Counted from the stretch's first letter, positions 36,040-44,512 are shown. The stretch: DNA of 48,036 nt from Deltaproteobacteria bacterium (GCA_031273455.1 JAISRZ010000135.1:1-48036), one strand, 5' to 3'. Notes: generated by a model from the sequence alone, not told the origin. Program-made: numbers and translations.

Positions 36040-36882
36040 TTAGGTCTCTTTTAGCTTGGCTAGATAACCGTAGATATCTTTTTTCGGCCAATTAAGCTCT
36101 AAGGCTAACTCGCTGGCCATAACCCCTAGCGGTCGGGTATCCCCTTTAACTCGCTCCGCGATTTGAGCCCAGTTAGGCTCCACCGGCGCGACCTTGGCCT
36201 TAGGCCCAATGACTAAAGTTATCTCGCCTTTCCGGGGGTTAGCCGTTATTTCTTGTAATAACTCCCCTAAGGAGCCCTTTAAGTACTCCTCATGGGCTTT
36301 GGTCATTTCCCGGGCTAAAAAGGCGGGCCGATCCCCGAAGACGGCGGCTAAATCCTCTAAGGAAGCTTGGAGCCGGTGCGGGGTCTCAAAAAAAACTAAA
36401 CATAAGCCTAAAGAATCTAATTTTAGGGCTAAAGAGCGTCTTTCTTTGGACTTTTCCGGTAAAAAACCACCAAATACAAAACGCTCGGCCCAGAACCCAG
36501 CGGCCATTAGAGCCGTCACCACCGCCGAAGGGCCGGGTAAAGGCCAGACCGGGTAACCAGCCGCCCGAGCCGCGGTCACTAACTTAACCCCAGGATCGGC
36601 GATGGTCGGGGCCCCGGCGTCCGAAAGAAGCGCCACTAGTCCGTTTTCGGCTAAAACCGCTTTGATCTTCGGCCAAGCTTTAGCGTGGTTTTGCTCCCGA
36701 TAAGAGATTAAAGGCTTTTTTAGAGATAAGTGGTTTAAGAGCTTAATAGCCCGGCGGGTGTCCTCGGCGGCCACTAAATCAGCGGCCTTTAAGACGCTAA
36801 TGAGCCGTAAGCTTAAGTCCTCTAGGTGACCAATGGGGCTAGGGGCCAAGTACAGCCCCGGGGCGTTAGTCTTTAAGGTCAT
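36040..36882 (-). CDS. rsmI: 16S rRNA (cytidine-2'-O)-methyltransferase RsmI
   Basis: Tetrapyrrole-methylase-fold enzyme of 280 residues that methylates the ribose of C1402 in 16S rRNA. Signatures are LYLAPSPIGHLEDLSLR, AAEDTRRAIKLLNHL, LLSDAGAPTIADPG (SAM site) and PLPGPSAVVTALMAAG. The C-terminal region is shorter in conserved motifs but of normal length. It overlaps the end of rnhB by 17 bases, in the run rplS-rnhB-rsmI. Confidence 0.95.
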   Translation of the reverse strand: MTLKTNAPGLYLAPSPIGHLEDLSLRLISVLKAADLVAAEDTRRAIKLLNHLSLKKPLISYREQNHAKAWPKIKAVLAENGLVALLSDAGAPTIADPGVKLVTAARAAGYPVWPLPGPSAVVTALMAAGFWAERFVFGGFLPEKSKERRSLALKLDSLGLCLVFFETPHRLQASLEDLAAVFGDRPAFLAREMTKAHEEYLKGSLGELLQEITANPRKGEITLVIGPKAKVAPVEPNWAQIAERVKGDTRPLGVMASELALELNWPKKDIYGYLAKLKET

Positions 36883-37573
36883 GAAAGAGGCTTTCCGAGT
36901 CCAGAGGTTTGACCCCCCGAAAGGTTAACCGATGGATGGGCGAGGGCCCGTATTTAGCCAGGGCCGCCAGGTGAGCCGCGACGCCATAGCCTTTATGTTG
37001 GTCAAAGCCGTAAACCGGGTACTTTAAATGCTCTTCCAGCATCAAGCGATCCCGGGTGACCTTAGCCACAATGGAGGCCGCGGCGATACATAAGGATTTC
37101 GAGTCCCCCTTAACCACGGTCACCACAGGGCAAGAAAGAAGCGGTTTTTGGTTCCCGTCAACTAAAGCTAAGGCCGGTTTTAAACTTAACTTTTCCAAAG
37201 CCTCGCTCATGGCCAGTAAAGAGGCCCCCAAGGGGTTTAGCCGATCCACGTCGCGAGCCGATTTAACGGCCACGCCCACGGCTAAGGCTCGCTCGAGGAT
37301 AAAAGCGGACAATTCCTCGCGTTTTTGGGGGGTCAGCTTTTTGGAGTCATCTAAGCCGAGCCAGGTGATTTTCGGGTCCAAGATGACCGCCGCGGCCACT
37401 AAGGGCCCCGCCAAAGGCCCCCGGCCAGCCTCATCTAAGCCGCAAACTGGCTCTTTTCCCCACTTTTGGTCAAAAGCGGCCAAGCTTTGGGCTTTGGCCA
37501 GAAAAAAACCGTCAGGGACCTTTGGCCCCTTGACGGTTCGCGAATCGGTAGAGTCTTTGGCCCGCGGACGCAT
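36866..37573 (-). CDS. rnhB: Ribonuclease HII
   Basis: A 235-residue nuclease that removes ribonucleotides from DNA and RNA of RNA-DNA hybrids. The catalytic set is visible: D47 and E48 in GLDEAGRGPLAGP, D139 in LVDGNQ, and D175 in VTRDRLM; the SIVAKVTRD and YGFDQHKGYG motifs are also present. An N-terminal extension of about 40 residues precedes the core. The ATG at 37573 follows rplS by about 23 bases, a common arrangement. Confidence 0.96.
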   Translation of the reverse strand: MRPRAKDSTDSRTVKGPKVPDGFFLAKAQSLAAFDQKWGKEPVCGLDEAGRGPLAGPLVAAAVILDPKITWLGLDDSKKLTPQKREELSAFILERALAVGVAVKSARDVDRLNPLGASLLAMSEALEKLSLKPALALVDGNQKPLLSCPVVTVVKGDSKSLCIAAASIVAKVTRDRLMLEEHLKYPVYGFDQHKGYGVAAHLAALAKYGPSPIHRLTFRGVKPLDSESLFHDLKD

Positions 37574-37596
37574 GATACCCCGGCTTAGCCCAAAGG

Positions 37597-37950
37597 CTAT
37601 TTCGCGTAAAGGTTCTTCGCCTTAACCTTGGCCGCTTTGCCTCTTAACTTCCGTAAGTAGTAGAGCCTGGAGCGACGGACTTTGCCCTCGGTGACCATGA
37701 CCACTTTATCGATAATGGGCGAGTTAGAGGGAAAAATCCGCTCCACCCCCACCCCGTAAGAGATCTTCCGCACCGTGAAGCTGGCGTCCATGGCGCCTTT
37801 CCGCCGACGGAGGACAACACCCTTAAAGATCTGGATCCTTTCCTTGTCGCCTTCTTTGATCCGCACGTGCACGGCCACCGTGTCGCCGGGGCGAAAAGAG
37901 GGCAGATCCACGCGGGTTTGCTCCGCGTCGAGTTGGGTAATGGCGTCCAT
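37597..37950 (-). CDS. rplS: 50S ribosomal protein L19
   Basis: Ribosomal protein L19, 117 residues, with [31 protein letters not shown] and [18 protein letters not shown]. The ATG at 37950 is chosen because AGGAG lies eight bases upstream; a GTG three codons earlier would sit on the ribosome binding site. Usually rplS follows rpsP-rimM-trmD. Here those genes are not directly upstream; a nuclease gene lies 190 bases away instead, so rplS must have its own promoter. Confidence 0.97.
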   Translation of the reverse strand: MDAITQLDAEQTRVDLPSFRPGDTVAVHVRIKEGDKERIQIFKGVVLRRRKGAMDASFTVRKISYGVGVERIFPSNSPIIDKVVMVTEGKVRRSRLYYLRKLRGKAAKVKAKNLYAK

Positions 37951-38139
37951 GACAATCACTCCTGTATCATTTTTGAGCCTAGTTTGGCTCTAAGCGCTGG
38001 ATATAAAAACAATAACCCCGCTCCGAGAAAAGAGCCCCGTTTAGGTAACTGGTTATGATAACTAAAACCTGGCCGAGGATCAAGGATTTTTTCGCCCTTA
38101 AAAAAAGCCATTTACCCCCTAAAACTTGTGAATCGCCCC

Positions 38140-38640
38140 TTAGCGGTCCCCTTTCCGCCAGCGCCAGGGAGCGATGGGGTTATCCTTAGCCCAGAGGCCT
38201 AGACCCCGGTTTTTGGCCGTTTTTTCGGCCTTGGCGATATCAGCGCAGACCCCTTTGATCTTACAATACTGGGGGTAGAGCCAAGCGTGGCCCTCTTGGA
38301 CTAAAGTTAGGTTGATCAACTCCCCTTTGAACCGGACTAATCCCACCAAGCGGCTGTAGCGGTCGGTGTCAATTTCCTCCACTTCCACCTGGCGTTGGTC
38401 AATCAGTTGAACCAAGGCGGCTTTAGCCTCGGCCCCGCCGGGCTGCTTCTTTTCCGGGGCGTCAACGCCGTAAAACCGCACTTTAATCCGCTCATAGTCT
38501 TTGGTGAGTAAAGTAATGGTGTCCCCATCGCTGACCGCGCTGACCGTGCCTTGGTAAATTTCCCCGGCCCCTAGCCCCTGAGGGGAAGTCAGGATCAAAA
38601 TAAACAAAATACCTAAAAACAAGCCTAATTGTTTCAACAA
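38140..38640 (-). CDS. Secreted staphylococcal-nuclease-like (thermonuclease) protein
   Basis: A 166-residue precursor with a signal peptide (about 1-25, ending QGLGAG) and one SNase domain: YQGTVSAVSDGDTITLL with calcium-site aspartates (D38, D40), VRFYGVDAPEKK with R55, D60 and E63, and DRYSRLVG with the second catalytic arginine, then INLTLVQEGHAWLYPQYC. All active-site residues appear present, so a periplasmic or secreted nuclease for nucleic acid scavenging is likely. The start is a TTG at 38640 preceded by AAGGAG. It is monocistronic. Confidence 0.92.
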   Translation of the reverse strand: MLKQLGLFLGILFILILTSPQGLGAGEIYQGTVSAVSDGDTITLLTKDYERIKVRFYGVDAPEKKQPGGAEAKAALVQLIDQRQVEVEEIDTDRYSRLVGLVRFKGELINLTLVQEGHAWLYPQYCKIKGVCADIAKAEKTAKNRGLGLWAKDNPIAPWRWRKGDR

Positions 38641-39304
38641 AGCCTCTCCTTAGCGGTTTTATTAACAAAAAACCGCGCTCTTTAGCGAAAAATTAATTGG
38701 ATCGCTTTGGGGGGTAAACTACTCCAAATCGCGGCCCTTGACAATACGCCTCCAAAGTTTCGCCATATCTTCGGCCCTTAAGCCTGCCCCCCTTAAGCCT
38801 TCACAATAATTTTACCGGGGCCTTTTGTAATTAAGTCATGGTCAAACCCAGAAAATTATAATCTTTAATTTTAATATTTTTAGATATAATTAACTAAAAA
38901 TAAAAGTGAATTAAGGTTTCTTTAAAAGTTTAAGCGAGCCCAAAACTGGAGGTTTTAACCCCGGCCCGCTGCGGCTTTTAGCCGCTAACCCCCATAAGTC
39001 GCCTTGACCGCGAAAAAAACCCTGTTAATCGCCTGGGGTTTAAGATATTATTTGCCAATTCTGAAAAATGGCTTTATAAACCCTTTGGCCGTTAATTGAC
39101 TGACAAGGGTGATTAAAGGCCATTAAGTGAAGGCTAGAAAGGCTAACCTTAAAGCCCCAAAAGTCGTTCCCCCCTTTTTATTTTGGCTCTAAGCCTAACT
39201 ATAGCTTTAGGTAAGCTTGGGCTTTAGAGTTTCACCCTTCTATCCCGCGAAGAGCCAGTTGGCTCAATCGCGTTTCAACGCTTGACGCTTGAAAGGAGAT
39301 CTTG
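38641..39304. other. Non-coding region before the PotD-like gene
   Basis: No gene is recognised. An AT-rich core at about 38850-38930 may carry divergent promoters for the nuclease gene. The last 60 bases include the ribosome binding site GGAG of the polyamine-binding protein gene. Confidence 0.45.
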
Positions 39305-40369
39305 ATGGTTAATTTCCGCTCTGGTCTTAGTCTGGTCGTGGCCCTGGCCATGACTCTAACTTTCTGGTTGGCCCCTTTGGCCGCGCGGGCGGCGGACCAG
39401 CCCCGTCCGCTCCACGTGTTCATCTGGTCGGAATACATGGATCCAGAGATCATTTCCAACTTTGAGAAGACCCATAACGTTAAAGTCCGCATGGACTACT
39501 ATGAGTCCAATGAGGAAATGATCGCCAAACTCCAGAGCGGCCTGGAGGGGGCCTACGATATTATTATCCCTAGCACTTATTACATCCCCACCTTAATCAA
39601 CTTAAAGCTCATCCAACCTTTGGACCATAAAAAGCTACCCAATATCGTCAACCTTATGCCCGAGTTCACCCAGATTACGGTTGACCCCGGGAACCAGTAC
39701 ACCGTCCCTTACCAGTGGGGCACCTCTGGGTTAGTGGCCCACGCGGAAACCCCGCCGCCCGCCTCTTGGAAGATCGTCTTTGAGGATAAAAACCCGGATA
39801 ACTTCTTGCTTTTCGACACCGCGAGGGACGCTTTAGGCAGCGCCTTAAAACACCTCGGCTACTCCATGAACACCGTGGACATTAACGAAATTAAACAAGC
39901 CGGCGATCTATTAGTCGCCACCAAGAAAAAGCCAACTTTTATGGGCTTTGACAGCGGCGTGGGCGGTTTGGCCAAGGTCATCGGCCAAGTGGCCTCCATC
40001 GCCCAGGTCTATAGCGGCGAAGCCATTAAAGCCTCCAAAGAGGAGGAAAATATCCACTACTTAATCCCCGAGGAAGGTTGCGAGCAGTGGCTGGATCTTT
40101 TGGCCATCCCCAAAGGGGCGGCCCACTTGGACTTGGCCCACGAGTTTTTAAACTACTTGATGGAGCCCGAGACCGCGGCTAAGCTGGCCTCCTTTAATAA
40201 CTACGCCACGCCTAACCAGAAGGCTTTAGCTTATATCCCGGAAGAGGATCGGAATAACCCGGGCATGTACCCCTCCGAGGAGCTGAAGAAAAAGATGGAG
40301 TACTTTAAGGACCTTGGCCCCAATTCCCGTCTGTACGAAGAGACTTGGACTTTGGTTAAATCTCGGTAA
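39305..40369 (+). CDS. potD: Spermidine/putrescine ABC transporter substrate-binding protein (PotD/PotF-like)
   Basis: Periplasmic binding protein of 354 residues. A signal peptide ends near LAARAADQ, followed by the family opening LHVFIWSEYMDPEIISNFEK, the MDYYESNEEMIAKLQSG block, YDIIIPSTYYI, VPYQWGTSG and IPEEGCEQWLDLLAIPKGA. This is the PotD/PotF layout with Trp and acidic residues lining the polyamine site. The ATG at 39305 has GGAG upstream; the TTG just before it is less likely. No potABC genes are adjacent, so the transporter membrane and ATPase parts must be elsewhere. trmJ follows 6 bases later. Confidence 0.88.
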   Translation: MVNFRSGLSLVVALAMTLTFWLAPLAARAADQPRPLHVFIWSEYMDPEIISNFEKTHNVKVRMDYYESNEEMIAKLQSGLEGAYDIIIPSTYYIPTLINLKLIQPLDHKKLPNIVNLMPEFTQITVDPGNQYTVPYQWGTSGLVAHAETPPPASWKIVFEDKNPDNFLLFDTARDALGSALKHLGYSMNTVDINEIKQAGDLLVATKKKPTFMGFDSGVGGLAKVIGQVASIAQVYSGEAIKASKEEENIHYLIPEEGCEQWLDLLAIPKGAAHLDLAHEFLNYLMEPETAAKLASFNNYATPNQKALAYIPEEDRNNPGMYPSEELKKKMEYFKDLGPNSRLYEETWTLVKSR

Positions 40370-40375
40370 AAGCCT

Positions 40376-41152
40376 TTGTCCAGCCCCACCTCTAAACCCG
40401 GCCCTTGTGGCCGGGTTCTAAGCCGCCGTCATATTGACGTTATCTTAAATGGCCCCCAGAAACCGGAAAACATCGGGGGCGCCGCGAGAGCCATTGCCAA
40501 CATGGGTTTAGGCTCTTTGGTGGTGGTCAACCCCCGAACCTTAAACCCGGAGTTGTCTTTGGCCATGGCCACCGCCGCGGGGGAAAGCGTGCTGGCCAAC
40601 ATGCGGATCCACGAGACCTTACGGGAAGCCGTGGAGCCCTATGAGCTGGTGGTGGCCACCACGGCCCGGATTGGCGGACGCCGGGGGCCTTTAATGTCGC
40701 CGCGGCAAATCGCCCCAACCCTTTTAATTCCCAACGCCCCAGCCACGGCCCTTGTCTTTGGCCCGGAGCGGATGGGCCTATCCACCGAGGATCTTCGCTT
40801 ATGCCATAAGTACGTTAAGATCCCCACGGATAACCCCAAGTCCAGCTCCTTAAACCTGGCCCAGGCCGTCCTCATCTTAGGCTATGAGCTCTTAATGGCC
40901 GCGGGCGGGGAAACCCCACCGCCGCCGCCCGTCAAACCCGCGGCCCAAAAGTCGTTAAACGATATGTACGATGACCTAGAAACCACCTTGGTCAAAATAG
41001 GCTTTTTGCCAGCGGATAACCCCGGCCATTGGCTCATGAACATCAAAAAGATCTTTAACCGGAGCCAATTAACTGTGGGCGAGTGCGACCTTTTACGGGG
41101 GATCTGCCGACAGATCCGCTGGGCGGTCAACAATATGGATCGCCTAGAGTAA
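40376..41152 (+). CDS. trmJ: tRNA (cytidine/uridine-2'-O-)-methyltransferase TrmJ
   Basis: SPOUT-class RNA methyltransferase of 258 residues. Motif 1 is PQKPENIGGAARAIANMG, motif 2 LVFGPERMGLSTEDL, and motif 3 SSLNLAQAVLILGYEL, forming the knotted SAM site; the C-terminal part (DDLETTLVKIGFL and LLRGICRQIRW) is the TrmJ-specific dimer extension. It should 2'-O-methylate position 32 of certain tRNAs. The start is TTG at 40376, 6 bases after the potD-like stop, with no strong ribosome binding site, so coupled translation is likely. Confidence 0.93.
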   Translation: MSSPTSKPGPCGRVLSRRHIDVILNGPQKPENIGGAARAIANMGLGSLVVVNPRTLNPELSLAMATAAGESVLANMRIHETLREAVEPYELVVATTARIGGRRGPLMSPRQIAPTLLIPNAPATALVFGPERMGLSTEDLRLCHKYVKIPTDNPKSSSLNLAQAVLILGYELLMAAGGETPPPPPVKPAAQKSLNDMYDDLETTLVKIGFLPADNPGHWLMNIKKIFNRSQLTVGECDLLRGICRQIRWAVNNMDRLE

Positions 41153-41276
41153 GCGCCCCGCCCGCCTCATAAACCGGTCGATAATCACTTCAACGCCCGA
41201 CCCTTCTCCAAACCAAAGCCGCCGCCGCTAAAAGCTATGGGCCTTTAGTTTAGCCTCTTGACTCTCCCCTAAAAGA
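41153..41276. other. Short spacer after trmJ
   Basis: No gene and no clear terminator. It ends where the first receptor-gene fragment begins. Confidence 0.35.
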
Positions 41277-41499
41277 GTGAGGTTCAGTTGAACGCCGTTC
41301 TTGGCGTTGGCCAGATAGATATAACTGACCCAAATTCCATCAGGTATACGGGGAAGAACGAAAACCCAACTTTAGGGCTAAAAACGCCTATTTTCTTGGA
41401 AGAGAAGTGATCGTGGGACCCGGTTGGGTGGTTGGGCCAAAGTCCATGTCCCCACAAGCGATCGTAGCGACCGCCGAGCCTTAAGCGTAAGTTACTAAT
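41277..41499 (-). pseudogene. TonB receptor gene fragment 1, internally deleted
   Basis: The sequence is closely similar to 45005-45367 of the TonB-dependent receptor gene, in the same orientation, but lacks about 136 bases corresponding to roughly 45100-45236. The deletion junction carries a short ACT microhomology. Several small indels break the frame, so it cannot encode protein. Both ends stop abruptly. Confidence 0.9.
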
Positions 41500-42105
41500 A
41501 AAGCGGATTTCTTAGGGCTTTTTTCAGAAAAAACACGCATCATTTTAGCGTTACTAAATCGTTAATAAGCCTATATTTTATTGTTTTATGGTGAAGTCAT
41601 ATTTTGACGGCGGTTTTTGAAGAGGACTGTTTTTGAATAGGTCTGTCGCTGAATAGGCCAGGCGGGCGTGACTCCACCTGACCTAGATAGGAAGTTATGT
41701 TAAAAGTTATCTGTAAACTATCATTATTGAACTTTATAAACATGAACTATAATAATATATTATTAATATGACCAGGTATTTATAGCTTTTAACCTACGTT
41801 TTTCTCATTAAATGAGACGAAAAAAGCTCTCGGGCTCCCGATTTTGGTTACGCCTTTCGTTTTAGGGTTTATGATAAGGCCCTTCTCATTTATTAAGTCT
41901 TAAGGTTAAACTCTTAAGTTCTAACGAAGAAGCCAAAAATAAAATTACGCCCACGCTAGGGTCAAACACGCCCGTCATTACCTTGATGGAACTAGAAAGC
42001 TTAGGCCGCTCAATCTATAAACGCGAATTCCCCAACGAGCGTTAAATATTTAAAACTACCTTTTTTCCCGGTTAAACCCCAAAGTCACGGTTATTTCCTT
42101 TTCCA
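41500..42105. other. AT-rich region between receptor fragment 1 and IS110-like gene
   Basis: No intact gene. About 41920-42045 contains a plus-strand open tail (EEAKNKITPTLGSNTPVI and on, ending FPNER) without a usable start; it may be a gene remnant but is not assigned. The missing 3' part of the IS110 recombinase is not found here. Confidence 0.4.
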
Positions 42106-42912
42106 CTAAACCAATTTATCTTTAGAAGCCTTGATCCTGTAGCCCATTTGATCCTCAATTAACATGAGGATTGTCATCGGGGAGAGGTCAAGCGTTAACC
42201 CGTCAATGATGGCTCGTCCAGTCTTCCCGAAAGGGTCGGTGACGACTTGGCTCACCCCAAATCCAGAGCTAGTCAGGGACTTGAGGATTCTGTTTTTCCA
42301 GTTGGTCTGATCCTCCATAAACTTTTGGCGGTTACGGCATCTGGCCCTCAGTTCCTCAATGTTTTTGGCGGGGATCCGGCTTGATTTGAGGACATTATTT
42401 AACTTGGCTAAAGTGGCCAACCAGCAGGCGTCCTCTATGTCGGTCTTGTGGCCCTTTTCGCGGTTGAGATGTTTGGGGTTAACGATTACCACATTTACGC
42501 CATTGTTGCGGAGGATATCGAAAGGGCTTCGCCAAAAGATACCTGTGCTTTCCATGACAACAAACTCAACGCCGCATTCATTAAGCCAGATGGCCAATTG
42601 TTTGCTATGGCACTTCATGTTGGGGTATGTCCTGACCTCACATTTGTCAGGCCAGGACACGCAGACCACGAGGTTCGTTTTGTGGACATCGATGCCGACT
42701 GTCACGTTATAAATGACCTCCAACTTTTGGGGAGGAAGTCCTTTAATTATGACGACATCATCCGAGACTAGCTTGACGACATCATCCGAGACTAGCGAGT
42801 CGCCAACATCCGAGACCTCGTTGGAGTCGGAGTCAACAATACCGACAGAGACCTCGGTAGTGTTGGGCTTAGAGCCTTTGGAGCCCTTTTTGGTTGATTT
42901 AACTTTTGACAT
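42106..42912 (-). CDS. IS110-family recombinase, C-terminally truncated
   Basis: A 268-residue protein with the N-terminal DEDD (RuvC-like) domain of IS110-family recombinases: VTVGIDVHKTNLVV with the first aspartate (D75), FVVMESTGIFWR with the glutamate, NPKHLNREKGHKTDIEDACWLA with the paired aspartates. The C-terminal Tnp20 domain with the catalytic serine, present in family members of 320-450 residues, is missing: the frame ends GYRIKASKDKLV. It is thus probably inactive. An unusual leader of about 65 residues has a repeated VSDDVV motif. The ATG at 42912 has GGAGG upstream. A structured non-coding segment, candidate bridge RNA, lies directly 5' of the gene. Confidence 0.85.
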   Translation of the reverse strand: MSKVKSTKKGSKGSKPNTTEVSVGIVDSDSNEVSDVGDSLVSDDVVKLVSDDVVIIKGLPPQKLEVIYNVTVGIDVHKTNLVVCVSWPDKCEVRTYPNMKCHSKQLAIWLNECGVEFVVMESTGIFWRSPFDILRNNGVNVVIVNPKHLNREKGHKTDIEDACWLATLAKLNNVLKSSRIPAKNIEELRARCRNRQKFMEDQTNWKNRILKSLTSSGFGVSQVVTDPFGKTGRAIIDGLTLDLSPMTILMLIEDQMGYRIKASKDKLV

Positions 42913-42963
42913 AAATGAATGCCTCCATTGAGTTGTCAAATGTTAAGGGTTATAATAGAGATT

Positions 42964-43148
42964 GGAGGCTAGGAGTCGTTCCCGGTACAACTTTATGTGT
43001 CTAGTCAAGAGATCAGACACGTAAGCAGTTTTTTATACGTGCAGACCTTAGAGGTCGCGACAGGATGGGGTACGCAGAGGAACAACGGCACAAGTTATAA
43101 TGCGTAAACGAAGCTACATAAATTGATTCGTGCTGAGTCCTAGCCTCC
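42964..43148 (-). ncRNA. Candidate IS110 bridge RNA
   Basis: A 185-base non-coding segment 5' of the IS110 recombinase is closed by a long imperfect stem: GGAGGCTAGGAGTC (42964-42977) against GAGTCCTAGCCTCC (43135-43148), one mismatch. Inside are further stems: GTGTCT/AGACAC (42997-43020), CACGTA/TACGTG (43018-43041), GACCT/AGGTC (43044-43056) and ACGCA/TGCGT enclosing a 24-base loop (43072-43105). Length, position and multi-loop form match bridge RNAs of IS110 elements, which pair with target and donor DNA. Some stems are mutually exclusive. No expression data are available; strand is assumed to match the recombinase. Confidence 0.5.
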
Positions 43149-43220
43149 ATAGAAAATAATACACATTTAGAGGGAAAAATAAAGGATATAAGGTAAAATG
43201 TTACAATGGAGGGAAAAAAT

Positions 43221-43300
43221 CGCTGGCCGCCAAAAGCTAGCGCCAGTGAGCGGCGCGTCAGCGCCGCTGGACGCCAAAAGCTAGCGACAGAGAACGGCGA
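43221..43300. repeat. Two 44-bp direct repeats beside the IS110 element
   Basis: CGCTGGCCGCCAAAAGCTAG and following bases (43221-43264) recur with a few changes at 43265-43300 (CGCTGGACGCCAAAAGCTAG). Each unit contains small inverted GCGCC/GGCGC-type elements. IS110-family elements often insert near palindromic repeats of this kind. Confidence 0.75.
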
Positions 43301-43352
43301 GTGAACCTAAAGTTTCATTGGGGGGGGGTGGGCCGGCCGCAACCCATGTGGA

Positions 43353-43545
43353 GTTATAATGAGTATGAATATCCGCTTTCGGGTTTTCTCGTAATAAATA
43401 ATCAAAGAGTTTAAAGTGGCCCTACCGCCCCAACCTTCCAGGGGGATATAAGCTATTTCAGCGTTAACTATATGGCGAGCGACTTGCGGGAGACGGCGCC
43501 CTTCCAAGGTGGGATTTTCAATGTTCTTTTTGATTCCATATAATT
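43353..43545 (-). pseudogene. TonB receptor gene fragment 2
   Basis: Closely similar to 44701-44892 of the TonB-dependent receptor gene, same orientation, with small deletions. The reading EGRRLPQVARHIVNAEIAYI is shared with the full gene. The frame is not connected to any start and the fragment ends in unrelated sequence on both sides. Confidence 0.9.
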
Positions 43546-43693
43546 AGGGAAAAGTTTTTGTAGAAATTTTAATCTTCGGTCTAATAGACTCATCCATAAG
43601 TAAACATAGATTTCTTGTCCGTATTCCTAAAATGAGTTGACATCAGGTTAGGATTATTGAAGCATAGAAAAGTGAGCGTGAGGAGGATTATCC

Positions 43694-43981
43694 ATGACCA
43701 CAATTACGAAGACCATTGACATTCCAGCTGATAGACGCTTGAAGCTGGAGTTGGAGTTACCTGACAGTCTTCCTCCGGGGAAAGCTGAACTAATGATTTG
43801 GTTTGTCCCTACTCCAAAAGTTATTCCTCCAAAGACTGTAAACGAAACTGGAACCACTTTAAACGAGCCACAAAAGTCAGCTAAAGGCTTGTCGAGAGCT
43901 GTCGAAATTTTATGTTCATTGCCTGACGATTTTTTGATCGACCGTGTAGATGATCCACCTCAAAAACGTGAATTTTTATGA
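43694..43981 (+). CDS. Antitoxin-like protein of a broken VapBC-type module
   Basis: A 95-residue protein with an N-terminal beta-strand region (ITKTIDIPADRRLKLELELP) and a C-terminal helical, acidic tail (GLSRAVEILCSLPDDFLIDRVDDPPQ), the usual layout of small antitoxins that pair with PIN toxins. AGGAGG (43681-43686) is well placed before the ATG. The stop overlaps the ATG of the VapC stub (ATGA), the standard coupling of such modules. The toxin is truncated, so the antitoxin has lost its partner. Its exact antitoxin family is not certain. Confidence 0.65.
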   Translation: MTTITKTIDIPADRRLKLELELPDSLPPGKAELMIWFVPTPKVIPPKTVNETGTTLNEPQKSAKGLSRAVEILCSLPDDFLIDRVDDPPQKREFL

Positions 43982-44085
43982 TAATAGGTTCAAAATATAT
44001 GCTAGACACAAATATCTGCATATATATCAATAACAAAACAAGGCAATCAGTTTTAGAACAGTTCGAATCATTACAAGCCCCTTAA
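43978..44085 (+). pseudogene. vapC: VapC toxin N-terminal stub (35 aa)
   Basis: Reads MIIGSKYMLDTNICIYINNK and then ends LEQFESLQAP. The YMLDTNICIYI segment is the hallmark start of VapC PIN ribonucleases, with the first catalytic aspartate. The frame stops at 44083-44085, where homology passes into an antisense AAA-ATPase fragment. About 100 C-terminal residues with the other catalytic acids are missing. Confidence 0.85.
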
Positions 44086-44296
44086 AAAGCTCCTTCCGCC
44101 CCGAAAATAAGTCCTCTAAGGTGGACACGGTCAAAGATTTCCCGAACCGCCTCGGGCGGGCCAGAAACCAGACTTTATTGCCGCTTGATATCATCCTAGC
44201 TAGGAAGGCGGTCTTATCCACATAAACCGACTCTTCTTGTATTATTTCCGCAAACGTCTGGACGCCTGAGGCTAGATCGTTAAACTCATCTTCCAT
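44083..44296 (-). pseudogene. N-terminal stub of an AAA-ATPase-like/PD-(D/E)XK family protein
   Basis: From an ATG at 44296 with GGAGG upstream, it reads through FAEIIQEESVYVDKTAFLAR, then VWFLARPRRFGKSLTVSTLEDLF, then KELFKGL. This is the start of the large AAA-ATPase_like/PDDEXK_9 family (normally over 500 residues), including the RPRRFGKSL P-loop-like segment. After KELFKGL the frame runs into antisense vapC sequence and soon stops. The rest of the gene is absent. Confidence 0.85.
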
Positions 44297-44313
44297 AACC
44301 AACCTCCATCGAT

Positions 44314-44360
44314 GACATCGTAGGTCCAGCTGGTGGATAGTTGAGCCTTTTCCAGTTAGT
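44314..44360 (-). pseudogene. TonB receptor gene fragment 3
   Basis: About 47 bases nearly identical to 45914-45960 of the receptor gene, in the same orientation, including GACATCGTAGGTCCAGC and GAGCCTTTTCCAGTT. It starts just upstream of the AAA-ATPase stub start and has no coding capacity. Confidence 0.85.
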
Positions 44361-44415
44361 CACGACACCCTTAAAGTCTGGCTTAACCCAGTTTAAAGTT
44401 TTACCTAAGCCCTAA

Positions 44416-44460
44416 GAAAAAAGGCCAGGATTAACGGGGCCGCCCGTTTATCCCAGCCTT
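44416..44460 (-). terminator. Rho-independent terminator after the TonB receptor gene
   Basis: AAGGC (44421-44425) pairs with GCCTT (44456-44460), with an inner stem GGATTAACGGG/CCCGTTTATCC (one mismatch). On the minus strand a T run follows (complement of the A run at 44416-44422). Correctly placed about 50 bases after the receptor stop. Confidence 0.85.
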
Positions 44461-44512
44461 AATTTAAAGCGTAATAATTTAGGTAAAAAATACCTAAAAA
44501 TCCATTTCTAAA

